64,000 nucleotides of DNA from Chrysomallon squamiferum (lineage: Eukaryota > Mollusca > Gastropoda > Neomphalida > Peltospiridae): contig CM022676.1 of assembly GCA_012295275.1 (NCBI GenBank), positions 16,396,947 to 16,460,946 of the forward strand, written 5' to 3'. Within the stretch, counting starts at the first letter, position 1. Every line of letters begins with the position of its first letter. Below the pieces are notes generated by a model that saw only the letters and a program-made list of their open reading frames with translations, was not told where the DNA came from and made no database searches. Below are positions 1 through 53,637 of this stretch, one piece after another. Position numbers and translations under genes: made by a program.

Positions 1-400
1 GTAAATACGCCATATAATTATAATCTATTTTAACTGTTTTACTGTCGTTGAACTCTTTCCAAATGACAACTTTCTGTTTGAAATTTCTTCTCTTATTTTT
101 TTGTCAGTGTAATAATCTCGTTAATACGAACATAGTCTGTTCGGGAAAACGTGACTGAAGTCACATATTACAAGTCACGGTTCTTCGGTTGTCAGGTGTC
201 ACTTTACAGGGGTCAAAGTCAGAAAAATGGTATAAACATGTCGTGCAACTTGCTAAGGGTATTGCTTTATTGCTTGATGCTGTTGTATTTTGTTATTTTT
301 GAAATATTCTATTCTTCGATAGCTGTTTAATTTAATATGCACAGTCAGAAACCAGTAAAAAAGATACACCTTGTGGACCAGATACTCTCAATACTGTCAA

Positions 401-467
<67 letters not shown>

Positions 468-2758
468 TAAAATTGAAAAAAAGGAAAAATAAATAAATCG
501 ACATTCTAACAACTAATAATGCCACCTTCAACCATTAAATAAACAGCACAGTAATAAAAAGTACAAAGAGATATATTATTTCCGAAATACATTTATAATT
601 ACACAAAACAAAATAAACCAAACCAAATTGTTAATTGAAACATTAAGTTGAAACCTGTTTAAAGACAAAATTGATAACCGGAGAATAAAAAATGATTATT
701 TTTATAAATTTTAAGTCGTGTATATTGACATATAGACAGTTAGAAACACAGACTACACTGCATAGTTACAACATCAAGATAAATGAGAATAATATATTAC
801 TAAATCTCAGAGCCAAACTCTTATTACTTATGATAAAAGTTTCAGCGATTAATCACAGTCTTCTGTTTAGTTCGAAGGTAAACACCGGTTCTGCAAGATC
901 CCACATGTCTTGACAAGGCATATTTTTTCCAGAAACAGTTATCCTTCTTGCCTGTATATTCGCCAAGAAAAAACGAACGGGCAATGAACGAGCCTAAGTT
1001 TGATTTTATATCTCTATTTCACATGAAATTCACAGTAAGATATAGCTAATTACGCTATCTGAAACGAATACAAATGTTTTTTAATTGTTCATCTTATTGT
1101 ACTGTTTCTGAATTATTATGTCCGTGCCGATCGCAAGCTCATGTTGTTCATCTATCAGATCTAGTCACGAAGATTATGAGGAATGCAGATTATATGGCGG
1201 CCATCTTGGATTAACAAAAATTGCTAAAGCGTTAGACGATATCATAAGCAGTTTCTCAATATATATATATATGCCCTAAACATCAATTATGAAAACTGCA
1301 AAAGTAATAATAATAAGTTAGAAGGATGTTCCATACTGCTTCTGCTGGATTTCATTTTCTGGTTGACCAAATTTTCTACTCGTCATTTGTCTTGTAAGTC
1401 TAAGATCTTATGTGTCACATTATGTTTCTTTAATGGTATATGGCATTTTTATTTTTATTTTATTTTATTTTTTTATTGTTTTTGTTCAAGGGCGGTGTAA
1501 TTTAATAAGGAGGAGGGACATGATAACCTCAAGAGTAAGCAACAAATAACGTAATAAAATATGACAGAGTTCCATTTCAGGTCAAATTCCCCAAGTAAAG
1601 TAAGAATACAATTTTTACTTCGCCACATTATATTTTAGCCGTAATATAACAATGGAATAAAATAACATAAGCTGCAACCAACAATAGTGTAACCTCATGA
1701 CATGTGTGTATATTAAATCACTAAAAAGTGTCAGCACGTGTCTATAACGTATATTTTACTACTGAACTCAAAAGGTTATAGATTCTGAAACTTTTATATT
1801 GTGAGGTCATTTCAAGATCACGTGGTAACAAAGTCAAATGTAACGTCAAACAAAACGTGAAAAAGTTCCAAAGTTTAGTTGTACATATTAAGGAAATAAC
1901 GGCACATTTGGGATCCCTATCATCGTAGCTTTCGAATAAAATCGTTTCATCCAAAAGGACCTCACTGATTACCAGATATCAGGTCTGAAAAGTTTTATGA
2001 CAATGTCAAAATTGGAGGGTCAATAATAGTGAGGAAATATATTTATCATTTAAGCAAATACCATCCTATATACGAAAGTTTATCAGTGAATCTTTTTTCT
2101 ATGCAGTTTAAGCCATTACTCAGACCAGATTCTCTTTTTAGAACACACTTCTATGTTTCACTGGTTCTGAGATTTAAATAAAAAGGACAGTATAAAAGAG
2201 AAATTCAATTTAACCGATAAGCATGTGAATGCAATTTGTAATGTGATTATTATTAAGTAGTTCACTGTTAATACGTATATCAATAAAACAAATGATAATA
2301 CTGACATACCTGAAGCGACTGTAGATATCAGAAATGAGTAAATCCATATACACTGAATTAAAGACATTTCTTTGATAAAAACTGTACAGAACATTTTGTC
2401 TCGGTCAAACACAACTACTGAGATTTAGATCCTGATTCCTTTCATTATATACGTAGCTCGTTGACTGACTAAGTTTAATTTTGTAACGGTAATCATGTTT
2501 CAAAGTATTTTATTGTTAGTAGCTGGAATGGAACGTATGACATAGATAAAGAAAAGATATAAAGAATATCGAAGAAAATCTTTCAGAATGTAAGTTTACA
2601 AGTGGCGCATGTCAGTGTGACATAAAGGCAAAGTACGTGTGTTAGTTATTCATGTCTGTTTTTTAACCAATTTATATACCCTGTGCCTATATCCGCCAAT
2701 ATGACGTCTATCTATCTTTATTTGTTGATTTAAAATAGTTTGTATGTATTCCAGAAAC
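1..2758. repeat. Direct segmental duplication, copy 1
   Basis: This block is closely matched by 7307-9354. Bases 1-963 pair with 7307-8283, about 1473-1758 with 8297-8582, and 1979-2758 with 8583-9354. Copy 2 therefore lacks about 500 bp and about 220 bp that copy 1 has. The match begins at the first base of the window, so the left end lies outside. I see no convincing exon in it; the open frames present are short and AT-rich. Copy 2 ends at a scaffold gap, so a false (haplotype) duplication is possible. Confidence 0.85.
402..468. repeat. (AAT)n microsatellite
   Basis: Uninterrupted AAT array inside duplication copy 1. The equivalent array in copy 2 is at 7703-7756. Confidence 0.95.
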
Positions 2759-2777
2759 CAACATGACGTCTGATAAT

Positions 2778-2816
<39 letters not shown>

Positions 2817-3090
2817 TGTATCTCTTAAGTGAAGACTGATTCATTTGTTTGGCTATTTGATTCAATCAATTCTGATTTTTCAAAATAGGATTTGTTTAAA
2901 TATGTTTAGTTTCTCGAATATAAAACACATATAAATAATTATTAGTATAAATAATCAGTATGACATAAAGTCAAAGTACGTATGTTTCTTATCCATGTCT
3001 GTTTTTCGACCAGTTTATAAACCCTGTGCATATATCAGCCAATATGACGTCTATCTATCTTTATTTGTTGATTTAAAATAGTTTGTCAGT
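2610..3090. repeat. Tandem pair of ~140-bp units ending in GT repeats
   Basis: The stretch at about 2622-2758 (CATAAAGGCAAAGTACG through ATGACGTCTATCTATC to the GT repeat) recurs at about 2960-3088, and again at 9227-9354 just before the scaffold gap. Each complete copy runs into a GT-rich tract (2781-2813 and 3090-3210). It looks like a local duplication anchored on the GT repeat. Confidence 0.75.
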
Positions 3091-3210
3091 GTGTGTGTGT
3101 GTGTGTGTGTAAGTGTGTGTGTTTAAGTGTGATTGTGTGTGTGAGTGTGTGTGTGTGTGTGTCTGTGTGTGTGTGTGTGGTGTTTGTGGGTGTGGGTGGG
3201 TGTGTGTGAG
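3090..3210. repeat. (GT)n imperfect microsatellite
   Basis: GT-rich tract with interruptions (TAAGTG, TGGG). It sits at the same relative position as the GT tract at 2781-2813 and as the scaffold gap in the third copy. Confidence 0.9.
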
Positions 3211-4721
3211 ATTAAGTAAACACTTATTCATTTGTTTGGCTATTCTGATATGAACATTTCTGTTGATTCAATCAATTCTGATAAAAGTTTCAGCGAATTC
3301 AGGATTTGAGGTGTAAATATGTTTAGTTTCTTGAATATAAAACAAATGTAAATAATTAATTCATCAACGATCAAAAAATCATTATTAGTAATATTGATCA
3401 GAATAGCACTAAATGTGACTACGATACGCAGTCATTTATCAATATGGGCGCAGTCTGATTCCTAACTATTAAACAATTAATGAATATAAATGTTAGCAAT
3501 GTCTTCTTCCTTCTCTCTTCACACTTACACTTTGTTCTTGCTAACTGAATATAATAATTATGAATGGATATTTGTTTGATATTTGTAGAATACGAACTAT
3601 AGGTAGAGCTTCTTCATTCCCATTATATTTTGGAACTTTTTTTATTTTTGTTTTAAAACACAATCTCATCTGTTTTCTTTCAATGTGATATCGTTCAGGT
3701 TTGTGATCGGTGTTATTATATAGTGGTGAAGCGCATGTTATAGTTTCATTTCTACTAACAAAAATACTAGAGGTATTGTGTGATTAAGGAATTCCTGTTT
3801 TTATGTTTCTATAGACTGAGTCTGTGGTTTAAAAAAAGAAAAACGTTTTTTACTTTCTCTTTGTGATTCAATATGTTTAGCACAAAAAGCGGTTTCGCTA
3901 ATTACCACTAGATGAAACATGCAGAATCGTGATAATCACACACAGTTTTATAGTATAGCCTCTTCATACATTGCTCTTGGTATACTGATATTTTGGAAAG
4001 AAAATCATCTTGCAATTATCTTCAGGTAGCCTCTAGTGTTTAAACGTAGAACTCTTTCATAACAGGTAGGCAAACATGTAATTTTAGATAAAATTAAGCT
4101 ATAAATAAGCGGCTGGGATTTCACTGATACTGATTCTGATTCTATGCATAGTGACCACAAAGGGGACTTCGGTGTCCATTAATTTATTTTCATAAACTTT
4201 GTGTACCTTGAGTTAAACCATTTTGATTTAGGTAGAACTTGTTCTCGTTACATCATCATCACTATCATCATCATCATCTTATTATTATTATCATAAACAA
4301 CATTACATTATCGATACTTTATTTTTTATATCTTCATCCTCATAATTCTCTCTCTCTGTCTCTCTGTCTGTGTCCCTCTGTCTGTTATTAAACTTGTTTT
4401 TGTATTTAATTTAATATTATGATTATATTGTTATTTATTCATGTGTTAACAAAAAATAAGCACAATAATAATAATAATAACAACAACAACAACAACAACA
4501 ACAATAATAATAATAATAATAATAAAGATTATTAACCATCATCCATGGCCCGATTTGAACTTTTACCAGTTGTATTCTGGGGCAGTAATGAATAATACAA
4601 AATATATCCTAAGTCTAAATAAAAAATATACCGAATTTATATAATATAATCAGTTTTGATTTTGAAGAAGAGTAAAGATTTGAATAGTAAAATTAAAACT
4701 ATTCTCATTATTTTGTTGCAG
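3211..4721. other. Non-coding flank upstream of the signal exon
   Basis: AT-rich sequence with a CAT/ATT-rich patch near 4250-4290 and AAT/AAC microsatellites at 4465-4526. A 5'UTR exon of the plus-strand gene is expected upstream, because the signal exon begins at an acceptor. I could not place that exon or a promoter. Confidence 0.5.
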
Positions 4722-4733
4722 CCACAAACCATC

Positions 4734-45066
<40,333 letters not shown>

Positions 45067-45103
45067 ACAAGAAAAGGCACACTGGCTCCTTCTATTAGCA
45101 GTA

Positions 45104-45297
45104 TCAAAGTTGGAGTATAGCACTATACAGGATGTTGAATTTACCTCAGCAAAGGTGAAGGAAGCACAATTAGATCAGTACTTGTATATGAACTCAGGCG
45201 TGAAGGAAAGGAAATTTTACAACCTGTCGAACCTGCTTTCTGCACTGAAAGTTGAAGTATAACACTATACAGGATGTTGAACTTACCTCAGCAAAGA
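45104..45297. repeat. Pair of ~50-bp direct repeats after the tail
   Basis: The stretch AAAGTTGGAGTATAGCAC to CTCAGCAAAG at about 45105-45154 recurs at about 45248-45296 with few changes, probably within the 3'UTR of the plus-strand gene. Confidence 0.8.
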
Positions 45298-45552
45298 ACC
45301 TCGTGGACATGTGCAAATCATGGAACGATACGTAACAAAGAAACTTTCATTGTGATGGAGTTCAATTAGCGCCTGTCAAAAATGTTTCAATGATACAGTG
45401 AGAAAATCAAAACGAACACAATTTGAGTTTGTTATAATTATAGAAAATGTTTATAAGTCAAATCTAGTCAAATGAACTGTAACATAATGTAAATGAATAC
45501 GAAAATAAGTTAAAATTGAACATAATATTTATTTTGAAGACAAATGTTGAGA

Positions 45553-45558
45553 AATAAA
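45553..45558 (+). terminator. Possible polyadenylation signal
   Basis: AATAAA about 490 nt after the terminal stop of the plus-strand gene. It is the first canonical hexamer I noticed, but the motif is common in such AT-rich sequence. Confidence 0.3.
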
Positions 45559-45699
45559 ATGAACATGAACGGAACGGAATAGATTTGCTTAGCACATAAA
45601 TTTCAAATTATATAAAGAGAATGCAAAATATAGCGAAATTTCCATTGCTAATAGTGAAAAAACTTATATTTTCTGTTATTTATTCATGTACGAAAGTAT

Positions 45700-45704
<5 letters not shown>

Positions 45705-45790
<86 letters not shown>
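45705..45790. repeat. (GA)n microsatellite
   Basis: About 86 nt of GA in the spacer between the convergent genes; an (AAT)n array follows at 45870-45924. Confidence 0.97.
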
Positions 45791-45793
<3 letters not shown>

Positions 45794-45870
45794 AGCATCT
45801 GTTGATAGTTTAAAACATTAAAAAACATTTTTGTTCTCCTTATTAGTCTCAGTGATTTCAGTAAACGTTA

Positions 45871-45926
<56 letters not shown>

Positions 45927-46941
45927 AGGAAGAAAAGAAAAAACGATATATTTCTTGCCAGTTTGTCTCAGATTTTCGTACATCTCAATTCTTGAGTATT
46001 CAGTAGTATCTCTGTTTTGTTGAAGTCCTTAGAATATTTGGTCTGTAACTGGACGTGGATGTTCCATAACTGTAAATGTAATAGAAATGAGAAACTGATA
46101 GACAAAACATTACTACATTAACTATTACGTTAAGAAACTTACACAGCTCTTGCAAAGACAACAACCATTACTACTACTGCTACAACAACTGCTGCTACTG
46201 CTTATCTCAAATACTATTTTTCAAAGTTATATCTGATATTTTAGTCTATTTACCCTTAGTGTAAAATATACAAATGCAGAGATACCAATTATATCATTAA
46301 AGAATTCATAATTAAGAAAACAAACTGAAAGTGAATTCCTGTTATTGTTTACGTTTTGCATGTTATCTAATTATTACCAGATTTGTGATCACGTGACAAA
46401 GAACGTCTTTATTATTTTTTGTTACAAAATTATAAATACTAATTAAATACCATATAAACGTTTCATTAGTCAGTTACTGTTATCAGTACTTAGCGATGAT
46501 TGGTATTTTCTTTGTGTGTATGTATGTGTCATGAAAATATGATTAATAATTAAATATAAACAATAATTTTATTATAAAATTGTAATTACAATTTAAATTA
46601 AACTGTGAAATTTATTAATAAGAAATAATTATCATTTTATCTTTTTTTCTTAAAACAATTTCTAATGTTAGTAGAAAGAAATAAAAACTTTCAGATGTGT
46701 GATTGGATTAGACTGAAGTAAGTACAGAGAACATGGATAGATCTTAAATGAAAATGAATAAAATGACTTGATGATCACTGTAAAATAGTTCTACAGAAAT
46801 TCAACAGAATTCTAAGCACGAGAAAATAGATAAGCACACATACATATATGGAACAACACACAGAGATAGTCACGGACACAAGTAAAGCCATAAACAGATA
46901 CATCCTCACTAACCCACAAGCATATATGCATCTTTACTTAC
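45791..46941. other. Intergenic spacer between convergent genes
   Basis: AT-rich. I looked on the minus strand for a TM or tail exon of the pseudogene (GSGIGIG-like start, YxxL motifs) and found none. Confidence 0.5.
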
Positions 46942-47558
46942 CCTTTATTGTAACTTCAAGTCTAACATATGCACTGGTGTTATTTGAAAGTATGTTATTT
47001 TGAGCTGACAGATGAATATCAGAAACATGTTTAGACTGAAGATTTGCGATGTTAAAAAGTATTTTATGTTTTTGTGTTCAGACATCAAACCGTTTACTTT
47101 TCCAAGTAATGCAGTTAGAGTCACTTTGTGCTTTGTCCTGCATTATAAATCTTTGTACAAAATTACCGCCTGGGTAGTTAGGTAGCCAGGACAAGAACAC
47201 TGTGACTGATGTTGATTCTCTTTCTTGTTGGAACTCTTTAGGAGGAAGAGGTGGACATGCTCCAATTAGGTTCACAGAAAACTGAGAACATCCAACTTCA
47301 TTACAATGTCATCTCGTGTAAGATTATTGATACTGAGAGAAAATTAGTAACCAGAATATGTCACTGTTTTACTGTGTATTTGAAATGTGATGTTTTCTCT
47401 TGTGACATGAGTGCTGTTAAAATCAGTTTGATCATCAAATTTACTGCAGGTAACATTTCTGTAATTTGGTTTACAAAACACAGATTTGTGTAATACAACA
47501 GGATTTCCTATCTCAGCTCCCACAATGTTGTCCATTTTGTTGATGATCTTAGATGCAG
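46942..47558 (-). pseudogene. Pseudogene exon: Ig plus FN3
   Basis: From a CCTTCAG acceptor (exon top 47558) to AAGG|GTAAG (46942). The Ig part reads AASKIINKMDNIVGAE, NVTCSKFDDQTD and TVTYSGY, then TAA. A one-base shift near TCAGTTTTCTGTGAAC moves into the FN3 frame: LIGACPPLPPKEF, SVTVFLSWLPNYPGGN, CITWKSKRFDV then TGA, then SAQNNILSNNTSAYVRLEV. The FN3 part has TVFLSW and SAQNN core positions. Confidence 0.75.
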
Positions 47559-48065
47559 CTGAAGGTAAAATATCCATATTAATTATAATCACTTAAACTA
47601 TTTTAACATTAAAATCAGATTACATTTGAATACAGCTGAAAGTATAATTATATTAATGATAAAAATGTAACTACTATATTGTTATATGTTTATTTTAAAT
47701 ATGTGAATAGTAATAATTCTTAACAAACGTAATTTCAAATATTGTAGTGTTCCAGATGATTTAATACATTTTTACAATACATGAACAATATTTAGACATT
47801 CAACATTAAGAAATAAAAAATATCTGAATTTTTAAAACACATAGATTTTAAAAATGCAATTATTCTATACTATTTTGAGTAATAATAAACATAAAACTTT
47901 TCTTAGTTTGACATAACTTTGAGTAACTGACTGACTGGATGCTGTTGTATTCTTTGTTAAGTTTAACTCAATTGTATACATTATTGAATATTTGTTTCTT
48001 TCAAACTTTCAATTACTGAACCAATACTGTTTAGTTATCATTTAATCTCTTGATCATAAAATTCA

Positions 48066-49078
48066 TGCTGATCTCATAAATGATTTTTCTCCCAAGGTAT
48101 ATAACAAAGCAATGAAAGCTGGGTACAGCCTAACAGATAAAAATGATCAGAATAATCTCCCCATCCACCGTCTACTTGATTTATTTGATAAACTGATTTT
48201 ATTGTATAGTTGTGAAATACGTTGTTTTACAAATATACAACTAATAGAAACATTCTAAATGAAATTTTGCAAGTTACTAAGTTATTACTAAGGTTTAATA
48301 AATATACCCCTGGTTTTATGATCTATCGTGAACTAGGATGGTATCCCCTTTGTATTTCTATAAAAGTAAGAATGATAACCTTTTGGGGGAACCTAATTTA
48401 CAAAACCCAAAACAAGACTTGGTCACAGCTATATTATTTAATTCTCCTTGGATCAAATTTGTAACAAATATTCAAGATGATTGTGGTTTAACATATATAT
48501 GGACGTATTACAACTTTGATAATGTTAAATGGTTACATATCCAAAATATTATATGATGAGTTTTAACAGTTATCGAAAAATCAAACTGAAACGTCTCTAA
48601 AGGGTATTAATTATATTTTCTTTTTAAAATGAACTGAAATTAGAAAACTGTCTTATTTTAGTCAGAAGAATGCTGATATCTTACGTAAATTTAGAACCGC
48701 GAATGCTTAACTTCCTATTGAAAGTGGACGATGGAATAATATTCTAAGGGAAAACAGAAAATGTCATATCTGTAATCTTAACAAAATTGGAGATGAACGT
48801 AACGATCCTGTATTATTAAATGAGACAAAACGTATCCCAGATAAATATATGAGACATTCAAATGTAATTTCATATAATAATTTGTTTAACAGTAAAAATA
48901 TATTTTTATTAAAAAGCTATGTTTCTTAATAAGGACTGTATGTGCGAGTATGCCCTCCTGTTTAAAATTCCACACATGTGTATTATAATATTGTTATTAT
49001 GTAGGTGTAATACATTCTTCTCTGTACTGTAATCCTACAGTTTATGACAATAAAGTCATTGTCATTGTCATCAACATT
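48066..49078 (+). mobile_element. LINE (non-LTR retrotransposon) 3' end, decayed
   Basis: Plus-strand remains of the C-terminal part of a LINE reverse-transcriptase protein, broken by stops and frame changes. Recognisable pieces are PIHRLLDLFDKLIL, FMIYRELGWYPLCISIK (48319 on), RMITFWGNL, a shifted LPIESGRWNNILRENRKC, HICNLNKIGDE and LLNETKRIPDKYMRHSN. It ends in a TATGACAATAAAG tail followed by TCATTG repeats, a common form of LINE 3' end. The 5' limit is approximate. It is inserted, antisense, in an intron of the pseudogene. Confidence 0.75.
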
Positions 49079-49719
49079 TTTTTCTTTCCAGAGCTTCACT
49101 TATAATAACACATATAACAGTGTTGACTTGTCTATATGACACATCTACAAATACCACAGCCAGTCTAAGTTCAAAGCTTGTTTCTGGTTACTGCTAACAA
49201 AGTAAACATTGACAGCCTGACAAATGTATAACTCATTCAGGTGTTAAATTTACTGTTGCATGGACAACAAAAGTTAGTTCAATCATAGACCAGTATACAA
49301 GTCCTTCTTAAAATAGTACTTTTGTTGCACAAATGCAATTTGTTACAGCATGAGACAAACATGTAAGAAATATCTCAGCACCAGTGATGAATTCCCTGAT
49401 TATTAATCAAATATGTTGTTGTGTAGACTCCATGTTTGACCCCTCAATCTTTGGCAGCATGTAAAGTGACTAGCTTTATGTTTATCAATGCTTTTCTGTA
49501 AATAGGGAGTAATAAAAAAAAAATTTGATGAAGTTTCCTTCATTAATTTGATTCTCCAGGAAACTGATTATTTTTTTTTAAAATCGTTTTACCCTTAAAT
49601 ACGTTTCAAAAAAAAAAAAAAAAAGATTATATAAATAGTGATTGCTATGTCAGCTGTTAGCACAGTTTTAAGGAAATAAAATTAGAAAACTGAGTTTATC
49701 ATATATTTGAAAAAAAAAC

Positions 49720-49724
49720 TGCCT

Positions 49725-49760
<36 letters not shown>
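49720..49760. repeat. (AT)n/(AC) microsatellite
   Basis: AT run in a pseudogene intron, ending in ACACACATAC. Confidence 0.85.
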
Positions 49761-49767
<7 letters not shown>

Positions 49768-49974
49768 TACAAGATAAAGATACATTGGAATAATTTTCTT
49801 CACAATTAGGATTATTTAAACATTATTTATATTAAAAAATATGAACAACTATATTGCACAGTATATTATAAAATTCAGTAGCCATTTATGAAACCTGGAT
49901 AGAAATTTTGAACAAGATAAATAAATAAACGAAACATTATTGTTTTGTTATTAAATTATAGACTGATTCCTTTA

Positions 49975-50199
49975 ACATCAACACTGCTGGTTTAATATTG
50001 TAGTAAACTTCCATTCCTGTCTGGGATTCCATTTTCCACACTACAGGCGTAAATTCCACTCTCTTCAAACGTAACAGGATTAAACTGTAAACTGTACAGA
50101 TTACCCGTTACCTTTGTTTCTGACACATCTGGAATAAACACGTCATTCGTGTAATGTTGTCAGTTGTGTTTAAACAAGGAAAAGTCAGATCAGGAGCAT
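49975..50199 (-). pseudogene. Pseudogene exon: Ig domain with frameshift
   Basis: From a TTTACAG acceptor. It reads DAPDLTFPCLNTTDN, then changes frame near ACATTACACGAATG to continue NDVFIPDVSETKVTGNLYS, FEESGIYACSVENGIPDR and NGSLLQY then TAA. The ESGIYACSVENG stretch is a typical Ig F-strand. The 3' boundary is approximate. Confidence 0.7.
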
Positions 50200-50553
50200 C
50201 TGTAAACAATTACTAAATTTACAGAAATAAATCAAGTAATCACGTTAAACAAGTCATTACTATCACACATTTGATAATCTATCTTTCTAACAGTAACAGA
50301 TCACACTGAATAGGTTAGATTAAGCAAAACAAGACAATGTCTTATAAATATTTTATATACATATATACAATTACAATTCCATTTTATAAAAAAAATTAAA
50401 AAAAATTAAAAAAGCAAACAAACAAACAAAAAAATCAAAAAACAAAACAAACAATAAACATCACTGATAAATACTTAATCAGTAATTAAAACATAATTTA
50501 CATATAAAGTTAACAGAAATAACAAATAAGTGTTCTAACATATAAATACTCAC

Positions 50554-50818
50554 AGTTAACTATAATTTTAATCTGAGATGTTCCAGTTAGTGTTGCTAGT
50601 GAAGATGACACTGTTACTGTACACGTGTATGTACCGTGGTGTGTTTTGTCAAGTACTGGAATATGTAAAGGGAAACCACCAGTCCAGTGAGGTGAGGTTG
50701 ATGTCCAGTTGAGTATTGTGTTTGGAGGATTGCTGTCTGCTGAACAGTTTACTACATCCAGACTTTGTCCTTCCCGCGTTGACTGGTCCACATGTATCAA
50801 TACTCACTCGTGGATGAT
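50554..50818 (-). pseudogene. Pseudogene exon: Ig domain with +1 frameshift
   Basis: TATCAG acceptor, AACT|GTGAGT donor. It is 265 nt long where a phase 1-1 exon must be a multiple of three. It begins DHPRVSID, then shifts to DQSTREGQSLDVVNCSADS, NPPNTILNWTSTSPHW, HHGTYTCTVTVSSSL and GTSQIKIIVN. All Ig core residues (NC, LNW, GTYTC) are present after the shift. Confidence 0.8.
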
Positions 50819-51740
50819 CTGATAAAAAATAAGAATAAGAATGAAATAAATGTGAAATTTAAAGTATGTAAATTGGTGTATCACTCATATTTTACCACAG
50901 TAATTCTGTTATAAATTCATATTATTAGATAACTATTTTCTCAATGCCCACTTTTTCTTCGACTTTCATATTAGAATTTTATTTTCAGAATTAATATCCA
51001 AATTATTTAGTAATATAACACATTTTACTTGTAGAATTAATAGAAAAAAAAAATTACTTTCACTGCAAGTAATGTTTGTGTATCTTTGTGTAAATATATT
51101 GATTTGTACAAAAACGTTATGTAATACATCAGCAGTCATTTCGTATTTTAATCAAAGGTTACCAACTACATTATTACTGACTTCTCCTCTACTGAACAGT
51201 GAATGTTGTATTGCACTGAACAACTTTCCTCTAATTACTGAGTCATATTTTTCATGACTGTTCTCGTATATAACTTGCAGGAAGATGCACACTTTTGACT
51301 TTTATACAGAAGTTACTTTAGCTGTATTTTAGATAATGTATAAATATGAAGTTTGAAGAAAAATTGTAACTGCAACAGTTTGAATATGAAAGAAAAAATT
51401 AACCATGCAAAATAATTAAAGAGATACTTGTGTTGAACTGAAAGATGCAGTCTGTAGAAATAGCAAAATAATGTCAATCAAGAACTAAACAATAATAATT
51501 AAAGTGTAAACGGTAAAATACATATTTATTTCATTAAATAGAAAATTCAGCAAAAATCAACATAAAATAAAATAACAGTCATTCACTATATAATACGTGT
51601 ATATATTTAAATGTTAGGACGTTTTAATTTTCTTTCAAATTACTCAATACTGATTAGAATACACATTTTTCAATAACAAATAAAACAAACATTTTCAAAA
51701 GAGAAAAATTATGTTTCATTAAACTACGCATATTACTCAC

Positions 51741-52007
51741 AGTGAACATTTAGTCTTTTAATTTGAGATGACTTTGGATCATTTTTGTGGAGTGTGAAGT
51801 TATTTGTAGCCTGACACATAAATGTCTGTCTGTTGTCTGTGTAGGACAGATTTTTGAACAGACATTAGGAGTTTGTGTGTGTGGAATCTTTCACTCCGTT
51901 TTTAAACCAGACGATCACAGCTGGAGGATTTCCTCTGTCAGACACTGCACAAGTCAGGTTTCTACTCTGACCTTCTAACCACGGAACATTCAAACTTGAA
52001 ACCAGAT
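51741..52007 (-). pseudogene. Pseudogene exon: Ig domain with TAA
   Basis: 267-nt exon, ATCTCCAG acceptor, CACT|GTGAGT donor, phase 1-1 kept. It reads DLVSSLNVPWLEGQSRNLTC, GNPPAVIVWFKNGVKD, STHTNS then TAA (51865-51867), then CLFKNLSYTDNRQTFMCQAT. Apart from the stop the frame is open end to end. Confidence 0.8.
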
Positions 52008-52163
52008 CTGGAGATGAAAACAGTATTTTTACTTTCAAAGTATTTTCCTTTCTATATTTTTATTGTTGCTTTGGTTATTGTTACTGCTCTTACAATCGTA
52101 ATATCATCATCATCATCATCATTATTATTAGCATTACTACTGTTGTTGTTGTTGAATACTTAC

Positions 52164-52460
52164 AGTACACAGTGAGTGTTTGAGTGTCTGTGATATTATA
52201 TCTGTCAGTCTGGTGAACTGCACTGCACTGACAGGTCTTAGAGTTGAGATTTCTTGTAACTGTGAGTGACGAATCTACAAAAACACTGTGTTAATCTCTC
52301 TCAGATGAAGTGTTAATGTGATCTGTGTCACAAGACAGACTTACTGATGACACTAGAGGTTTACCACCTGACAGAACACAGCGAATGTTCAGTGTGTCTC
52401 CTTCATAAACCACTTGTCCGGTCTTGTACCCTCTTATTTCTGGAGGATTCACAGGTGGAT
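52164..52460 (-). pseudogene. Pseudogene exon: Ig domain with TAA
   Basis: 297-nt exon, CTTTCAG acceptor, TACT|GTAAGT donor. It reads DPPVNPPEIRGYKTGQVVYE, GDTLNIRCVLSGGKPL, VSLSCDTDHINTSSERD then TAA (52291-52293), then HSVFVDSSLTVTRNLNSKTC and QCSAVHQTD. A single nonsense codon in an otherwise open exon. Confidence 0.8.
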
Positions 52461-52741
52461 CTGAAAGCAAAAGTTTTATTGAGTTAAAGATTCAATTTAA
52501 AATAATTATTATCTGTTTATTAATTTTGATGTTGTTTTTGACAGGACATTCGATACTGTGAACATGTTCCCAGGGAGTATGTCATCACACTTGACACAGC
52601 TTATCCTTACTCTTAATTTCAGTGAATGGGTTAAATACATCAAGATTGTGTTAGAGTCCGAACTGTGGTAAACAAATGTTATTACGACACTCGAACCTAA
52701 TTCTGCCCAAAACGAAATTAAAGTAAACATTCAAAATCAGT

Positions 52742-52761
52742 TTATTATTATATTATTATTG

Positions 52762-52843
<82 letters not shown>
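52742..52843. repeat. (ATT)n microsatellite
   Basis: About 100 nt of ATT in a pseudogene intron, close to the donor of the next Ig exon. Confidence 0.95.
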
Positions 52844-52847
<4 letters not shown>

Positions 52848-52863
52848 TTTCTGTTGCACTCAC

Positions 52864-53184
52864 AATACAAATTCAGTGTAGTGTTTGTTTTTGAGTTTTG
52901 TTCAGGTATCCGAGAATTCTGTGTTTCACACTTTATTTCATCTCCATCTTGATATCCCTGTGGAACCAAAACCAGATTGTGACTAAACAGCACTCCTCCA
53001 TCACCAGCGTATTGTTCTCTGATTGGTTCGTTTGAAATCAGAATTTGACCACTAGTGACATTTCACCAAGTGAACGTCACACTGGGACTTGATGATGCAC
53101 TTTTACAGGTCAAGGGCAACTTTTTGATACCATCAGCATAAAAACTAGCTTGATTTCCATTTTTATCTGTTCTGTTAGGCCCAA
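52864..53184 (-). pseudogene. Pseudogene exon: Ig domain with TGA
   Basis: 321-nt exon, ATTTTAG acceptor, TATT|GTGAGT donor. It reads GPNRTDKNGNQASFYADGIK, KLPLTCKSASSSPSVTFTW then TGA (53063-53065), then NVTSGQILISNEPIREQ, LVLVPQGYQDGDEIKCETQ. The stop directly follows the conserved Ig Trp. Confidence 0.8.
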
Positions 53185-53637
53185 CTAAAATTTATAGTAT
53201 CTTAAGAATAAATGTATGGTTTTATTAATATTATAAAACAAGATAAAAAGATGGAGAAAAAGTTGCAAAAAAGAAGGAAATAAGATAAAATTTATTATTC
53301 TGTATTAGGTAAATGCTGATTTATTTTCAAAACATTTTGTCACAAATCATTTTTTTTTTGTCTTGCTATTTATTTATTTTATATTTGAGGAGCATAATGA
53401 CTTTGTGTCACTAGTGTTTTCTTCATACCAGAAATGAGAAATTAACAATAATTTATTAGTGTTAAAACTTTGAATGGAATCGTTTACCTGGCTGATAAAA
53501 TTATATATCAAATACTTATTTTTTGTGATAAAACTACTTATGTCAAAATAATTATTAACAGATAAAAATGTGATTACAGTTGAGACAATAAATTTATAAG
53601 CCCACATACTAGTTTTGTTGTAAATACCAAGCTTCTC

